Shown: one piece after another, positions 12,660 through 25,729 of the stretch
Numbering within the stretch: the first letter of the stretch is position 1
Layout: each line of letters begins with the position of its first letter
Assembly (NCBI GenBank): GCA_963995505.1
Contig: OZ023189.1
Coordinates: 15,213,495-15,277,494, forward strand
Direction: 5' to 3'
From: Hypericum androsaemum
Lineage: Eukaryota > Streptophyta > Magnoliopsida > Malpighiales > Hypericaceae
DNA length: 64,000 bases
Made by a program: the position numbers and the translations under genes
Notes under the pieces: model-generated
What the model was told of the DNA's origin: nothing
Database searches by the model: none
What the model saw: only the letters and a program-made list of their open reading frames with translations

Positions 12660-13317
12660 AGGACAGGAGCCCTCTAAAAAAACCCCATGCCCAAAAAAAC
12701 CCCACCGAGTTTAATTTTCAACAATTTGACCTCTCAAAATAAAAGATCTGAATGAAGTTCTACCAGACAAATAAACCACATGAATTGGTGCAAGCGAGAC
12801 AACTGCACCATCAACGAGACAACAACTAGAATTTTATGAGACAACTTGGAAATCAACGAGACAATAAGTAGAGGAGCTATATCTCTTGTACTTGATATAT
12901 ATATCTCTTGTACGAGTCATTGCTCCGCAAAAAATGATGAATTAGGAGAAACATGAAGGACCTTGCAGTTACAAGCGAGAGATGCTCCACGAAAATACAA
13001 CTGCACCATACAAGATACAAGGCAAAGAAAATCATAAGAGCGTGGGTGAGAATTGTGAAACAAACCGACGTGGAGAAAAGAAAATAATAGGGGACCTAGA
13101 GGATCTTGTTGATGATGCAGAGGCGGTGGGCGGTGTATGCGCTGGTGGTTGGGAGCTGCGGGAGGATGGTCAGTGGGGGATTGCCGGAGGAGGGTTTCCA
13201 GAGGGGGTGGCTGGGGGTTGTAAGGATGAGGAGGGAACTAAACTAAGGAAACTCCCTTCGGTTGGTACTTTCTTTCGTTTTTCTTGCTGGTTTCTGGGGG
13301 AGAGAACTAAACTAAGG
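12660..13317. other. No gene recognised
   Basis: Contains several ACGAGACAAC repeats (12790-12870) and a G-rich stretch (13125-13230) with an open frame that shows no domain. Probably transposon-derived filler. Confidence 0.35.
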
Positions 13318-13637
13318 TGTCACGACCCAAATTCGAGGTCGGTGACCAGCGCTAGACCCTAACCCGTTTACAAAATCAAATGATTCTAGCAAGCCTCAAA
13401 ACATATTTTGACTTTACAAAGTTTCAATCAAATACAATTATTCTTTACATTTATTCCAGGATCAAATTGAACTAAGGTGTCACGACCCAAATTCGAGGTC
13501 GGTGACCGGCGCTAGACCCTAACCCGTTTACAAAATCAAATGATTCTAGCCAGCCTCAAAACATATTTTGACTTTACAAAGTTTCAATCAAATACAATTA
13601 TTCTTTACATTTATTCCAGGATCAAATTGAACTCGGT
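13318..13637 (-). repeat. 160 bp tandem duplication of the Gypsy LTR terminus
   Basis: 13318-13477 and 13478-13637 are almost identical, each starting TGTCACGACCCAAATTCGAG and running to AAATTGAACT. The same 160 bp occurs once at 18744-18900. Confidence 0.9.
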
Positions 13638-16213
13638 GGCTACGGAGCTGCTAGACAAAGAACCTGCAAAACTGGAGAGAAGGAGGTGAGTGTTTTGGAA
13701 CACTCCGTAAGCACATAGAACATAACATATCAGTTATGTCAGATACATGTGGGAGAGACAGAACTTAACTATGTCCCACATCAAACCTAACCAATACGAA
13801 CACAAAGCTAAGACGACAAAAGACCATCTCACAAATAAGGTCATCAAGCAATCACATATCAAGCATAACCAAAATTTCAGATAGACTTTCACAAACATAT
13901 GACACATATCGGATGGACTTCAGATAGATCTAGATAGTGTCACTCCCACACCGACACGAGGATACCATATCTTAAATGCGCCATCAGAAACTAACCCGCC
14001 GGCCAAACATATCATATCATATCATATCAGAATCCTTGTATCCTTAGTATATGTGCACATATGCCATACATTTCACAAATCTGACCCAAGTAAGACCAAA
14101 CATAACACATATGAACAAGACGAATTCATAAACAAAATCCATATGTATGAGACACACATACTTAAGTCTGAAACATGCACATGTACCAAACAAACCAAAG
14201 CTGTCATGATCTATATGCTTACACTAATGAAGACCGCTCCGCGAATGCTCATTCCCAATTCAATTCTACTTTCACTTTGTACATTCGTCCACCCTTCTTC
14301 CCAAGCTTATTTCTTCCACCAAGAACTTTGAGGAAGCTTCACATACTCTGTATAGCAATTTCCAATCACAAAGTGAGGTCAGCTCCTCACTTCTCCAAGC
14401 AAATCATTTCCAACACTTGAAAATAACCAACTTTGGCACAATCGACAACCAACGTCAGAAATAACTTAAGTCCATCAAAGTCGCTTGAATCCTTTCAGTC
14501 ACTGGTCCATTATTAACTTACCATCATGTAAAATAATTGTTTGTGACCATAATTTCATAAAAAGATCTGTTTTGGCCAACCGAACACACACCGAGCACAA
14601 GGTAAGGCCATTTACACTAACTTCGGTAATCAGCCCTTATAACTCAATATCACACAAAATCAAGTACATATCTTCATCAACATACCACTGCTCTATTCTT
14701 TCATGATCACACCGAGTCCAAAAATCAACTTAGAAGTCCAAAGAAATTACTTACCAAGTTGTTACTCTTGTACCACCTCAATTCTGAAACCTGAAAGTCA
14801 GTCAGTAGCTCAACTAAGGTTTGATAATGATTCCTTAATCCAAACAGAGCATATGATATACCATTAGAAAATATTTAAGTCCTCTACAAACCATATGAAT
14901 ATACCAAAGTCAAATTCGGAGTCTAAATAGACTTACCAAGCACTTCTTTCCAACTACCTCAACTGTATACTTCAGTAAATAGTTCGTTGTCCAAAATATA
15001 TTTCAGGCTGATTCCTTGATCAAATCATAACATATGATATATGGTTAGAAATATCTTGAAGTCCTCTACAACTTTCATCAAGAACTTAAAGTCCAATTCA
15101 AAACCCAAAGGCACTTACCGAACACTTCTTTTTCCACTAGCTCACTTGTATACTCCAGTTATCAGTCTGTACTTCAAAATCAATTTCCCGTTGATTCCTT
15201 AATCCAAATAGGGTATATAATATACGGTTGGAAAGATAATTAAGTCCTCTACAACATTTGAGAAGACTGTAAATTCCAAATTGAAGCGGAAATCTACTTA
15301 CCGAATCATTCTTTGTTGACCTGCTTCTTTCTCTTTCCTCTAACTCTCTCTCAACTTTCTATTCAATTTCGGTTTATGGCTTATCTCTGGAGCCTTCTGC
15401 CTCTTCCTTTAATTTTTTTGAGTCCTAAAAGAGTGTAGGTGAGTCACCATTCAGCATGACTCACGTTCTCAGCTAATTCTAACAAATTTTCAAGTGGTGA
15501 AAGTTGATTGGTTCCACCTCCCATGTGGTCCAATCATGAGGTAGCAAATTGAGTCCCGTTTTTCACCATCTTCCTTTATTTTTCAGCCAAACTTGTTTTC
15601 TGCTCAATTGTAGGCCTATGTGTCTAGTTTCTAGATCATATTTACTTGTACCATTTGGAGCAAAATTGAGGAAGATGTGTCCAATTTACCAAGTAGGTGT
15701 CAGTGTTGTCCAATCTTGCCCAACTATCTTCATAACAGTTGTGAATTATTTGAGTAGGCTTTGTTGAGATTGATCTAGAATCCTTAGAAGACTAAATCAT
15801 GTCTATACAAACTTCATAAAAGAATAGAAACTTAAATTCTTGTTGAAATAAAGACCGAGAAGTCCAACCGAAGTACTTTAAGAATCGATAATACAACATG
15901 TCGTTTATCCACTTGCTAGGCTTGGACAAAATTGCTAGCATGATAAATCCATGTCTTCGTAAGCTTATAGGTCCACATCTCACCTTTAAATACCATTTTG
16001 AATCATCTTTTTTGGATCCCGGATGAAAAAGTTATGTTTAGTTTATCATAGCATATTTGAGGTAGTCCGAGATATCAAATGCATTCCTTCCAACTATTAT
16101 TGGCACTCTATTTACATAGCAATCTCACTCCAAATATGAATCCAATATGTCATTACGACTAAGTATACTTCACCTAAGTCAGACAAATATGATTAAAGGA
16201 CTAGGGTATTACA
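13478..16213 (-). repeat. 3' LTR of the Gypsy element
   Basis: On the minus strand it starts TGTAATACCC just after the purine tract and ends GGGTCGTGACA. 13478-14178 matches 18744-19443 nearly base for base. About 2.7 kb, long but usual for this class. Confidence 0.75.
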
Positions 16214-16225
16214 TTCTCCCCTCCT
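16214..16225 (-). other. Polypurine tract of the Gypsy element
   Basis: Minus strand AAGGAGGGGAGAA directly before the LTR start TGTAATACC; it primes plus-strand synthesis. Confidence 0.7.
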
Positions 16226-16816
16226 TATAAAAATTCGTCCCCGAATTTACTTCCATTTGAAAGTTCACTCACATTGCTATGTAATACGTGTGACTATTTC
16301 AAAATGTCTCTTTTAAGTATCATATGCCCTTTGCAAGTTGTGTGGTCCATACTTATCTCCAATGTCGATCACCTAATCTTGAAATGTCCATCATAATCAT
16401 AATGGTCCCAACTTCCCTGAATTTTGATCACAATAGCTCACATCATATCTTTAAACTTTTGAGTCACTGAGAGAACTTATCAACATCATAAGTTCTCTTT
16501 GCCTAAAGAAATAAGGTGACTTAGTCAATTTGTCCATTACCACTCACGTAGAACCATAACTCCTCCGAATACATTCAACTTGATCATCTCATACTACCAT
16601 GCTACATCTCTTATATCCATACCATCAAAATACGATACGCCATTTTTCAAAGTTGCAAGCTTGGCAATCCATTATTTTCAACTTGTATCACAAGCTCACT
16701 AGTCCTTAGGTTCTTACATTGAGATTCCATAACTCAATCTCGAAAGATAGGTCATATGTGAACTTATGTCACAAGCTTAGGCAATTTCTTAATAGTCTCA
16801 AACTCTAACTTAACTC

Positions 16817-17017
16817 TTACTTCACAAAATTTTGTAATCCAAAACAAATGATCTCCAACTTCTCTTCATATGAAATATGCCTTCGTGCCTTAAGTGCAAA
16901 TACCATGGTTTTCATCTCTGGATAATTTTTCTCATTCTTTTTTATTTGACCCACAAACATAGGCACATTCTCTTGTTGTGTAATGTCACACCTCGAACCC
17001 ACTCTTGGGCAGAACAT
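16817..17017 (-). pseudogene. Gypsy RNase H remnant
   Basis: Contains NYPEMKTMVFALKARRHISY, matching the Gypsy NYPTHDLE..AVVFALK.WRHYLYG block of the RT-RNase H region. Short, with no catalytic context left. Confidence 0.7.
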
Positions 17018-17536
17018 GTCTGAGAACCAATATATTTTGCATCCAAAACTAAATCATAGAAAACTTGGCACGTACTTGGTGTTTTCACATTATTAACAAT
17101 ACCAATCTGAGATGTTTATGCTGTTCTTTCAAAATATTCGGATACTCCATCAAAAGAATCAACTTCATATTCAACTTCCTTTCTCTTACTTCCTTCCCCT
17201 AATCCAAGTATCCATATCAACCATTATGTATCAGCATATATCAAATCCACGTATTCACTTAATACCAAATTCTGACACATCAAAGTCTTACCATATGCAT
17301 CCTTCCTTTATATAGTATATATCCGAGCCTCACTTCGAGCTAAACCATAACTATAATCTATTAATCTTTGTGACATTTGTTAGACTCACAATGGCATACA
17401 CTCATGCATATGGTGAGGTTCCATCAAATCAAATGATATGGCCCAAGTTATAAATTCGTAAGAATATATTAATTATATAAGGGTGTTCTGATAATGTGCT
17501 GGCCAGCCATACAATCAAAATCTACCCAAAGAAAGA

Positions 17537-17563
17537 TTATATATATATATATATATATATATA
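17537..17563. repeat. (TA)n microsatellite
   Basis: About 13 TA dinucleotides in the Gypsy interior. Confidence 0.9.
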
Positions 17564-17649
17564 CTCAAATGGGCCTTCAAAGGTATAATATATACCAATT
17601 AGAATAAGAACCTCCACCAAAATGTTGAGTAATTACCACGTGATATCCT

Positions 17650-17856
17650 CTATTCCTTATTCAGCTTATGATAACTGATGCACAACATCAAACTCTTATC
17701 CTTTTTCCACAAAAATAACACCAGAGTAGCCACGGGAAATACTAAGCAAAATATAATTCTCATCCAACCAACCATGGAATTAATGCCAAACTGAATATCC
17801 CTCTGATTTAGTTGACCAAGCAAGCTTTCTAAAAATACATCTGAGAACTCTTTCAC
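17650..17856 (-). pseudogene. Gypsy reverse transcriptase remnant
   Basis: KEFSDVFLESLLGQLNQRDI matches the RT entry block (EFSDVFPEDLPGLPP.REIEF). It then jumps to VLFLWKKDKSLMLCISYHKL, the [21 protein letters not shown] block, with the intervening residues deleted. Confidence 0.8.
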
Positions 17857-18727
17857 AACAAAACCTTATCATCCTGAAACATCAAATTCTGACTCACCCT
17901 CTGTCCTGAAGATCATAATCTTGCTGAAGCAATCAATTTTTGTGTGATACGATGATAACTATACCATTCTCAAATTATATCAAAATTCTTAATATCCAAC
18001 ACATAATGTGCCATTATGTCGTGATCACCCAAACCAATTGGGCTTGATCAGACCATCACAGATACACATATTGTATGTCTTGAGGACGATAAGCAACTAC
18101 CAAAGTTGCATTCAAAAACTCATAATTACATATCCAAGTGATGTACTTAATGGGTTAACACAAAGATAGGATAGACCCCAACAAAAACCAAAATGCATAT
18201 GACAAACATAGAATCATCAATGACAAATCAAGACCATACAATGTCATGTCTCACTACATATCAATGTGTATGGATGTCCGGAGTGCTATATTAGTGAAGC
18301 CAACATCAATAGGCAATTCTTACCCACCGTTGGGCCATAACCGGCTATTCTACCCGCCGCTAGGCCATAATCAGCTATTGTCATACGCCGTTGGGCCATA
18401 ATTTGTTGCTTCACTATGTAACCTCTTACATGTATGGTTTCTATATGTTCACATATATATCCATTGGACTCTCCAAGTAACTTAATCCATGAGACCACTA
18501 CAAATGCACATCACAAATTTAACATCATCTCCCTTCAGAAAACAGTCACAACAAAATGCACAAACAACTTTCACAATTCAGAGGATCCAAAGATTAGGAA
18601 GGTGAACAATAACAAGACATGGCAAATCCTATGCTCCATAGCATATCTTTAGAGAGTTGACTCATTATTCAAAACTTCTCTTATACCTAGAGGTCAAATT
18701 TAGAGCTCAAATCTAGGCTCTAACCAT

Positions 18728-18739
18728 GCTCTGATACCA
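18728..18739 (-). other. Primer binding site (initiator tRNA-Met)
   Basis: Minus strand TGGTATCAGAGC, four bases after the LTR end TGTGACA. Confidence 0.85.
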
Positions 18740-18743
18740 AGTC

Positions 18744-19443
18744 TGTCACAACCCAAATTCGAGGTCGGTGACCGGCGCTAGACCCTAACCCGTTTACAAA
18801 ATCAAATGAGTCTAGCCAGCCTCAAAACATATTTTGACTTTACAAAGTTTCAATCAAATACAATTATTCTTTACATTTATTCCAGGATCAAATTGAACTC
18901 GGTGGCTACGGAGCTGCTAGACAAAGAACCTGCAAAACTGGAGAGAGGGGGGTGAGTGTTTTGGAACACTCCGTAAGCACATAGAACATAACATATCAGT
19001 TATGTCAGATACATGTGGGAGAGACAGAACTTAACTATGTCCCACATCAAACCTAACCAATACAAACACAAAGCTAAGACGACAAAAGACCATCTCACAA
19101 ATAAGGTCATCAAGCAATCACATATCAAGCATAACCAAAATTTCAGATAGACTTTCACAAACATATAACACAAATCGGATGGACTTCAGATAGGTCTAGA
19201 TAGTGTCACTCCCACACCGACACGAGGATACCATATCTTAAAGGCGCCATCAGAAACTAACCCACCGGCCAAACATATCATATCATATCAGAATCCTTGT
19301 ATCCTTAGTATATGTGCACATATGCCATACATTTCACAAATCTGACCCAAGTAAGACCAAACATAACACATATGAACAAGACGAATTCATAAACAAAACC
19401 CATATGCATGAGACGCACATACTTAAGTCTAAAACATGCACAT
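18744..19443 (-). repeat. Truncated 5' LTR of the Gypsy element
   Basis: Near-identical to 13478-14178. Similarity stops at 19443, where a new sequence starting TGATGAGTGTGAAAACACTC begins. Confidence 0.8.
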
Positions 19444-19860
19444 TGATGAGTGTGAAAACACTCTATCATCTATGTATGTTTTAGTATTGATTTTCTATTG
19501 TTTCTAGTATGTCTGTTCGTTATTTGACATCATTTTCTCGTATTATATGTTATGTTCGTTTTAGTATAGTCTTGTGATTTTTATTGTGATTCTTTCTTGA
19601 TAGGAGTCTTGGTACGGTCATGGTGGACGTTCGTGTGCCGAGGGACGCGTCATAGGCGATCGGATCAGCCGGGGCGATTGACGTTTTACGAGACCCAAGA
19701 GAGCGTGGAGCAAAACTGACCCCTTGCGACTCAAATGTCGATAACTTTCTCATCCGAAGTCCAATGGAGGCAAGCAAGATGGCGTTGGAAAGAATATAAA
19801 AAAATTATTAAATATATCAAATCATACTTATAAAATTGATAATTCGTAAAATATTTTAGG
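19444..19860 (+). mobile_element. Probable LTR fragment of another retrotransposon
   Basis: Begins TGATGAGTGTGAAAACACTC at the exact break in the Gypsy 5' LTR. It contains a style of sequence (AACTTTCTCATCCGAAGTCC) common in Athila/Tat-type LTRs. No coding remnants or PBS seen. Confidence 0.35.
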
Positions 19861-19955
19861 ACATTATGAGGATGAAATTTTCCTAGTGGCAGTCATTACA
19901 CAAACCACTAATCTTGAAGCTACTTGACCCTTTCGGAGGCTGTTCCACTTATTAC

Positions 19956-20382
19956 CATGGTTTTAAAAAATGACCCGGAGGCCGACTCGGGATTTCTCCC
20001 GTCCTCTGGGTCAGCCGGTCGGACCAAATTTTTTTATTTTAAAATATTTTAAATAATATATATGTAGGTTAAAATATACTTATTTTCCATAAAAAAAGTA
20101 GACTTAATTTTTTATCTCTCCACTCTATAAATCTACTTTATTTATTTATTTATTACTTTATAAATTTGTCAAATCAATTTTTTTCCTCGAAAACTACAGA
20201 AAAAGTCAATTTTGCCCATTTTTGTACTAACCAGGTTCAACCGGTCAGGATGGACCTCAAAATTGGTCGGCCCAACTGGATTTGGTCCGGTTAGTACAGA
20301 CCCCGGTCAAAAGCCTAAAAACGACCCGGTCTTGTACCAGTTTCGTGGTCCAACCGGTCGGACCATATTTTTTAAAACCATG
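19956..20382. mobile_element. Non-autonomous hAT-like element, perfect 8 bp TSD
   Basis: Ends are CATGGTTTTAAAAAA and TTTTTTAAAACCATG. TSD CTTATTAC occurs at 19948-19955 and 20383-20390. Subterminal GACCCGG/CCGGTC blocks, no ORF. A related truncated copy lies at about 53400-53693. Confidence 0.85.
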
Positions 20383-20390
20383 CTTATTAC

Positions 20391-21075
20391 TACGTGATAA
20401 CGTGGGGTTTCAGCAGTAAATATATGATTAGGCAGGGATACGAATCTTCAACAACTTCATGATGTTCATCGAGATTAATTATATTTATAGTTAAGGTTAG
20501 TGTCGATCTGTCTTTATGCAAGCAGACATGAAAAGTAGTGTGGTCATGTTTTTTCGAAAAGTGATTTTTTACACATACTGTTATAATTGAACTATAGATT
20601 TCAATCCGAAAATTTTTATTCCACATATAAACTAGGTAATATTTTTGTGTTTTGTAGCATTCATGTTTGTATGCGAGATAAAATGTCCATATTTTAGTCG
20701 AATATTTTGAGATACGGATTGAAATATAATTTTCACATCACCCAACCTTAAAATAACCATAGGAACATCATAAAGATTTTGCTTTTTTGGTTTAGAATCA
20801 TTTGGTATCCGGTCCACTGGGCTGACTAATTCAAGTTCGAGCCGGGTAGGACTTTTGAAAGGTGGCAAAACTCTCCCAACAAGTATTTAACACTGCTGTA
20901 TTTCTAATTAATCGAACCCGAGACCTTGGTTAAGTTAGAACAACTTCCTCATCAGTTGATACAAGTGGTTGTTGGTTCAAAAAGATTTTGCTTGAACCAC
21001 CACTGGCCCCCAAGTGAGTGACTATTCTCCTTTCATTAAGGAAGACAAAGCTGAATTCTCCTACACCGTCATCGA
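20391..21075. other. No gene recognised
   Basis: AT-rich. 20815-20960 resembles short dispersed repeats (AACCCGAGACCTTGGTTAAG). No TIRs or coding features. Confidence 0.4.
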
Positions 21076-21350
21076 GGGTTTTTCCCCAAAATGGTGTTAC
21101 AGTACCAATTTATCCCCAAAATGGTGTTACTATTGAAAAAATTCCGGAAATGGTGTTGCTTTTCAAAATCGAAAATATTTTTTGACCTAGGAACCTCAAG
21201 TCGAAATTTTTTTTCGATTTGGGCCCAGATCGAAAAAAATATTCGACTTGGGGACCCAGATCGAAAATAATTTTCGATTTAGGATGGCCTTATCCAAACA
21301 CAATCCAAGCAGATTGTGGAAGATAAAGATTGGTCCCAGATCGAACAAAT
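21076..21350 (+). repeat. Left terminal region of the PMD Mutator-like element
   Basis: Tandem CCAAAATGGTGTTAC motifs followed by alternating ATCGAAAAA/TTCGACTTGGGG blocks. 52997-53230 has the same order of motifs, showing that this is a shared transposon end. Confidence 0.65.
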
Positions 21351-22135
21351 GTTTCGACCGGGGTCCAACTACAAATACCACCCAACACCTACTTACCCAC
21401 AAAATTTTTGACCCCCGCCGTTCAAGTTCTTCCCGGTCCAGTCCATCTTTGCCGTCCGTCCTCCCCGCTTCCTCGCCGTCCCCGCCTCGCCATCATCACC
21501 GTCTCGCTTCCTCCCCGTTCCCGCCTCGCTGTTTCCGTCGCGTCCCCGCCCCGTCGCCGTACGGTATTTATTTGAATTAAATTGGAACGTGAATAACGTT
21601 AATTGAAAGGTTATTTTTTTGATTTAATTAATTGAAATGTTAATTAATTAGACCGTTGGCTCGTCCTTGCCGTTAGTTAATTGTTTAATTTAATTAAAGC
21701 GTTAATTGATTGGATTGTTGGCTCGTCATCATCGTCAGTTAATAGTTTGATTTAATTGAACCGTTAATTGAACGGTTAATTTTTTGATTTAATTAATTGG
21801 ACTGTTAATTAATTGAACCGTTAATTAACCTAGTCTGACCACCCAGTCTGACTACCCGGTCTGATCACCTGGGTCAGACCCAAATCATTATATATTTTTG
21901 ATTTAAACTGGGATTTAAAAATGGGATTTTTTAATTTTTTGGATTGGGTTGGGCAAAATCCGATCTGACCACCCGGACCGAGCCAGAAAAAGTGACCGAC
22001 CTACCCCGTCCTAGTGATTCTACAATTATAATGATGGCTTCACCATTCATATTTTTACAGTACCATTTGGTAAATATTTAATTAATTTATTGATTTGAAA
22101 TTTTTATTTAATTTTGTTACGTTACGATTTTAGAT

Positions 22136-24604
22136 ATGGCTTCACAATCAGATTTATCTCAATATTTGGGGAATGGAGGACCCATAGATGACACTCTGTA
22201 ACGTTACTAGAATGTGCACCTTTCTTAGAAAATTTAGAAGTGTGAGGTACGTAATTGTGAGGTAGTAAATTTTTGTAAAATAATATATAAATATGTTTTT
22301 ATTATTGGTTATTTTGTGTAGGTTGAGAACCAAAGTCCAAAGAATGAGTCGTTGAGCTTTCGTCGTCGCACCCTGAGAACAGGAGGCGTGAGAAACCAGA
22401 AATTCATTGAGTACATGAAGGATGCTGGATTTTGGGATGTATGGCGCATTGGCAATGTCGTTGTCGATACTGCACTGGTTACCGCCCTGGTGGAGAGATG
22501 GAGGCCAGAAACACACACTTTCCACATGCCTGAAGGGGAGATGACCATTACTCTCCAAGATGTGTCTGTGTTGCTCGGTCTTCCTATCGATGGAAAACCA
22601 GCAACAGGATCACAAACACCTTCCCAGTGGAAGGAAATATGTTATGGCCTATTTGGCATAAGCCCACAGGATACTCTAGGAGCTTTCACAGGCAATAGAA
22701 TTGCAATGGAGTGGTTTGACACCAATTTTTTTCATTCTGCTCTTCCAGATGATGCTGATGATGAGCTAGTGCAGCGATATGTTCGAGCAAACATAATGCG
22801 ACTTATTGGATGCACGCTTTTTCCTGAGTCCTCAGACCGATTGGTCCACGTCTGCTGGCTGCCATTGCTTGTTGATGTTGTAGAAATTGGCACATATAGT
22901 CGGGGTAGTGCGTGTTTGGTACACGTGTACCACCAGTTATGCAAAGTCACAAGTCCAAAAGCAATATTAGTTTGCGGGGCTATGCAACTGGTTTGTATGT
23001 GGGCTTACGAAAGGATAATCTCGACTCGCCCCATTTACCGTGAGCCTCGAAGGGAAGCTGATGATGAGCCACTGGGCATCAGGTACTCGTTTTACTATTT
23101 ATTTTCAAATAATGGGTTGATGTATTAGTATCCAATGCATAATTACTAAGTTTCGCAGGTGGACAGGCCCTATAAATCAACGTAAGACTAGGAAAATTAC
23201 CAACGTCTCCTACTACCACCGCCTGTTCGACGAGTTAAAAGATTCAGATGTAAGTAAGTTTTAAAAATTTGTATTTTCTAATTCTGCGTATCTGGACATA
23301 TTATTATAAAAGTTTTTTTCATCTTGTTGGCGTGCCTGAATCGTAGGTGGTTTGGATGCCGTATACTGAAGATATCATTGCTAAGTTGCCCCCCGTATGC
23401 CACCGGGATCAGGCTTTGTGGTTGGCACGAGTCCCGTTGATAAGCTTTCTTCATGTGGAGTGGCATTATCCCGACCGGGTGTTGCGACAATTTGGAATGA
23501 TGCAGTATATTCCGGTAGAACCTGAGAACGATGAGGGGACACATGGTAGTTCAGACCGTCATAACCAAACTGGTCAAGATTGGGCAGAATTTTATAGCAG
23601 CCACGTGGCAGTATGGCAGGATCGCTTACGCTACGTGCTTCCAACAAGTCCTGCACCGCCAGACTTGCATTATCATGATGGCTATATGGATTGGTTCAGG
23701 AGAAGTACCCGGCATTTCATTACCCCTTCTGGCGCTAGGCTTTATATGACTGTAAGTATTGTACAAGATTATACGAATTATATTAAATGTCTAATGAACT
23801 TTAATAATTGTAATGGTATAATATTGTTTTGCAGCTGATGTTGTTGAGCGTATACGCCACTCATCTGATAATTCTTATATTAGATCATTGTCTGAGGTGG
23901 CACTGGGACGTGCTGGAGAGAGGAGATGGTATCTTGATTTATCGGACTCCCAACCAACTATGATACGGGCAAAGATACCATCATACGCTATTCGACAGGA
24001 AGAGAGGCGAGCCCGAAATAAAGGGGGTAAGACCCTTCTCAGCAGGAGGACACCATTGCCTATGATTGAGACGATGCATCATTTAGCTGTGCGACCTATG
24101 GAATGGGGAGATTATCATTCCACGGCCGAGATCCAAGCCGAAGGGTCGAGCTCGTCATCGCAAGTACCTATGCCGTCAACCCAAGTTGGAAACCAAATGT
24201 CGGCCAACCCATACGAGATTGCACCCCCAGCCTGGGAGCATCATATGAGGCCAAGGATGCCTTCTGCCAAGGATGTCATCTACCGTCCACAAATGGACTA
24301 CTCCTTTGAGCATCAGAACCCCTACCAGACTCTGTCTCCCTACGGTTCCCAGACTCCGATAGGTGCCAGTGGAAACCCAAACTATTACCAATACCGAACT
24401 CTGGTATCTGATGTTCGAGCGAGTGATTCGTCGGCAACAATTCACGTATCGTATGAAGATAGGCCAGACTTGCGATCAGACGAAGGGCAACCTCAGCCTC
24501 CTCCGCCTCGCCAACATTTAGATCGTGCAGCAAGACATGCGATCAGACGATGTCTGAATGGAAGTACTTTAGATATTCGTGGCCGGCATTGTAGACATAA
24601 CTAG
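22136..24604 (+). pseudogene. Plant mobile domain (PMD, MAIN-like) protein, transposon-borne
   Basis: Five exons: 22136-22246, 22322-23082, 23159-23249, 23347-23751 and 23835-24604. Exons 2-4 encode a PMD/aminotransferase-like domain (FRRRTLRTGG, ERWRPETHTFHMPEGEMTIT, LQDVSVLLGLPIDGKP, WMPYTEDIIAKLPPVCHRDQ). The C-terminus is a Pro/Ser-rich tail ending in RCLNGSTLDIRGRHCRHN. Host MAIN/MAIL1 proteins act in nuclear silencing and genome stability; transposon-borne PMD proteins are of unknown role. Damage: exon 1 (MASQSDLSQYLGNGGPIDD) has four in-frame stops, and the exon 4/5 junction is out of frame by one base. Exons 2-4 remain open over more than 400 codons, so decay is recent or exon 1 is not the true start. 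Confidence 0.85.
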
Positions 24605-24892
24605 TTTATGTCCATGGACATTTTTCTGGTACCGAATATTATGTTCTTATATTGACTCCGGTTTCTTTACTTTTGTTATCACGGTTGTTCAATTTTTTCA
24701 CAGCTATCATATGAATTAAAAATATCTTGTAATCGTCTTAAAAAATACGACATAGTATATGACAATAACCTGCAATAAGATAACAACACGTTTACCACAC
24801 ACAGATTTTAAATAATTCAAGGAACAATCTCTATATTCTTTCAAGTTGACAAAGTTTCGCCCTTGTTGCTGAAGATTTTGACCACGTTCTCT
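24605..24892. other. Spacer between convergent transposon genes
   Basis: AT-rich 3' flanks of the PMD gene (+) and the OB-fold gene (-). No other feature. Confidence 0.5.
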
Positions 24893-25729
24893 TCAGTAAT
24901 CATTAAGATTTTGTTGTTCGGGTACGGATTCGACGAGTCCACTGCTACCTGATAAACAATCATTGAAATCAGTGAACAAGTATTTGGTACTATTATGTTG
25001 AAAAGGGTAATAAGCTATGCTCACATTATTTAGTAGCAACATACTTCCAGCGTCAACAATACCGGTCGAGTGATTTATGCTACCATAAATCCAACCAGTG
25101 GGATCCTTCAATATGTAACAGATTAATTAAGATGGAAACCACAAATACTTCATAATTATTAAAAATTATTTGAATTCTACCTGAAATGTGGCGGTTGTAC
25201 TTTCACCGATACGTTTCAGACGGGTCACGTACACAACCATCTACAAGGAAAAATAAATTACCGCTAATTAAATTAACTATATGATATTAACTAAATTAAA
25301 AAAGACAATTTAGGAGCTCTTACCTGCAACACTGTAGTACCACTATGGGTATCTTTAAAGTTTTGAATGCTTGACCCTTGAAAATAGTTTCCACCAATCA
25401 TACCTATAAAAAACAATTAAAACCCACTAAAAATATTAGGTTATTGAAGTTACAAACATAGAATACCTTCAGTTCTTAAAAAGTCTATGGCTCTCTTCTG
25501 GAACTCTCTTGAAAATGTCTTCATCACAAATACTTTTAATAGATTTTTTAGGAGGGACTTCCGATCTATCATTGGTTGCTCTCTTTAATTTTTTGAAAAT
25601 ATACTCATATTCAGAGCCACATAATGCATCCCAATCAATGTGAGAATCATCAGGATATGGTGCTGGAGGTGGTGCTGGAAAAGTGTGTTCATCATCGTGC
25701 GAGATGTGCTCTTTGCCGCTTCTCCTCAT
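24893..25729 (-). CDS. Small OB-fold protein resembling HROB, carried by the Mutator-like element
   Basis: ATG at 25729 follows a splice acceptor. Exon 1 gives a Pro/acidic N-terminus (MRRSGKEHISHDDEHTF, PAPPPAPYPDD, HIDWDALCGSEYEY). Exons 25403-25324 (MIGGNYFQGSSIQNF), 25240-25181 (MVVYVTRLKRIGESTTATFQ) and 25105-24893 (DPTGWIYGSINHS, VDAGSMLLLNNVSI) join in frame. The pattern V.V..LK.IG.S.ATFQDPTG.I.GSI..GS.LLL.NVS matches the OB-fold of homologous recombination OB-fold protein (HROB), which loads the MCM8-MCM9 helicase. The frame of exon 1 that splices into exon 2 (FSREFQKRAIDFLRTEG) differs from the N-terminal frame, so there is a frameshift or an unseen intron. The HROB call rests on motif resemblance only. 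Confidence 0.5.

Larger units (their letters stand above)
13318..19443 (-). mobile_element. Decayed Ty3/Gypsy (chromovirus-like) retrotransposon
   Basis: Minus-strand order is as expected: 5' LTR remnant (18744-19443), initiator tRNA-Met binding site (18739-18728), a decayed interior with RT (about 17856-17650) and RNase H (about 17017-16817) remnants, a polypurine tract (16225-16214), and a 3' LTR (16213-13478). The interior is only ~2.5 kb, so gag, protease and integrase are largely gone. The 5' LTR keeps only its last ~700 bp; at 19443 it gives way to unrelated sequence. Confidence 0.8.

Noticed and set aside
18728..18739. Possible tRNA-related gene (GCTCTGATACCA)
   Set aside because: It is the retrotransposon primer binding site; no tRNA body present.
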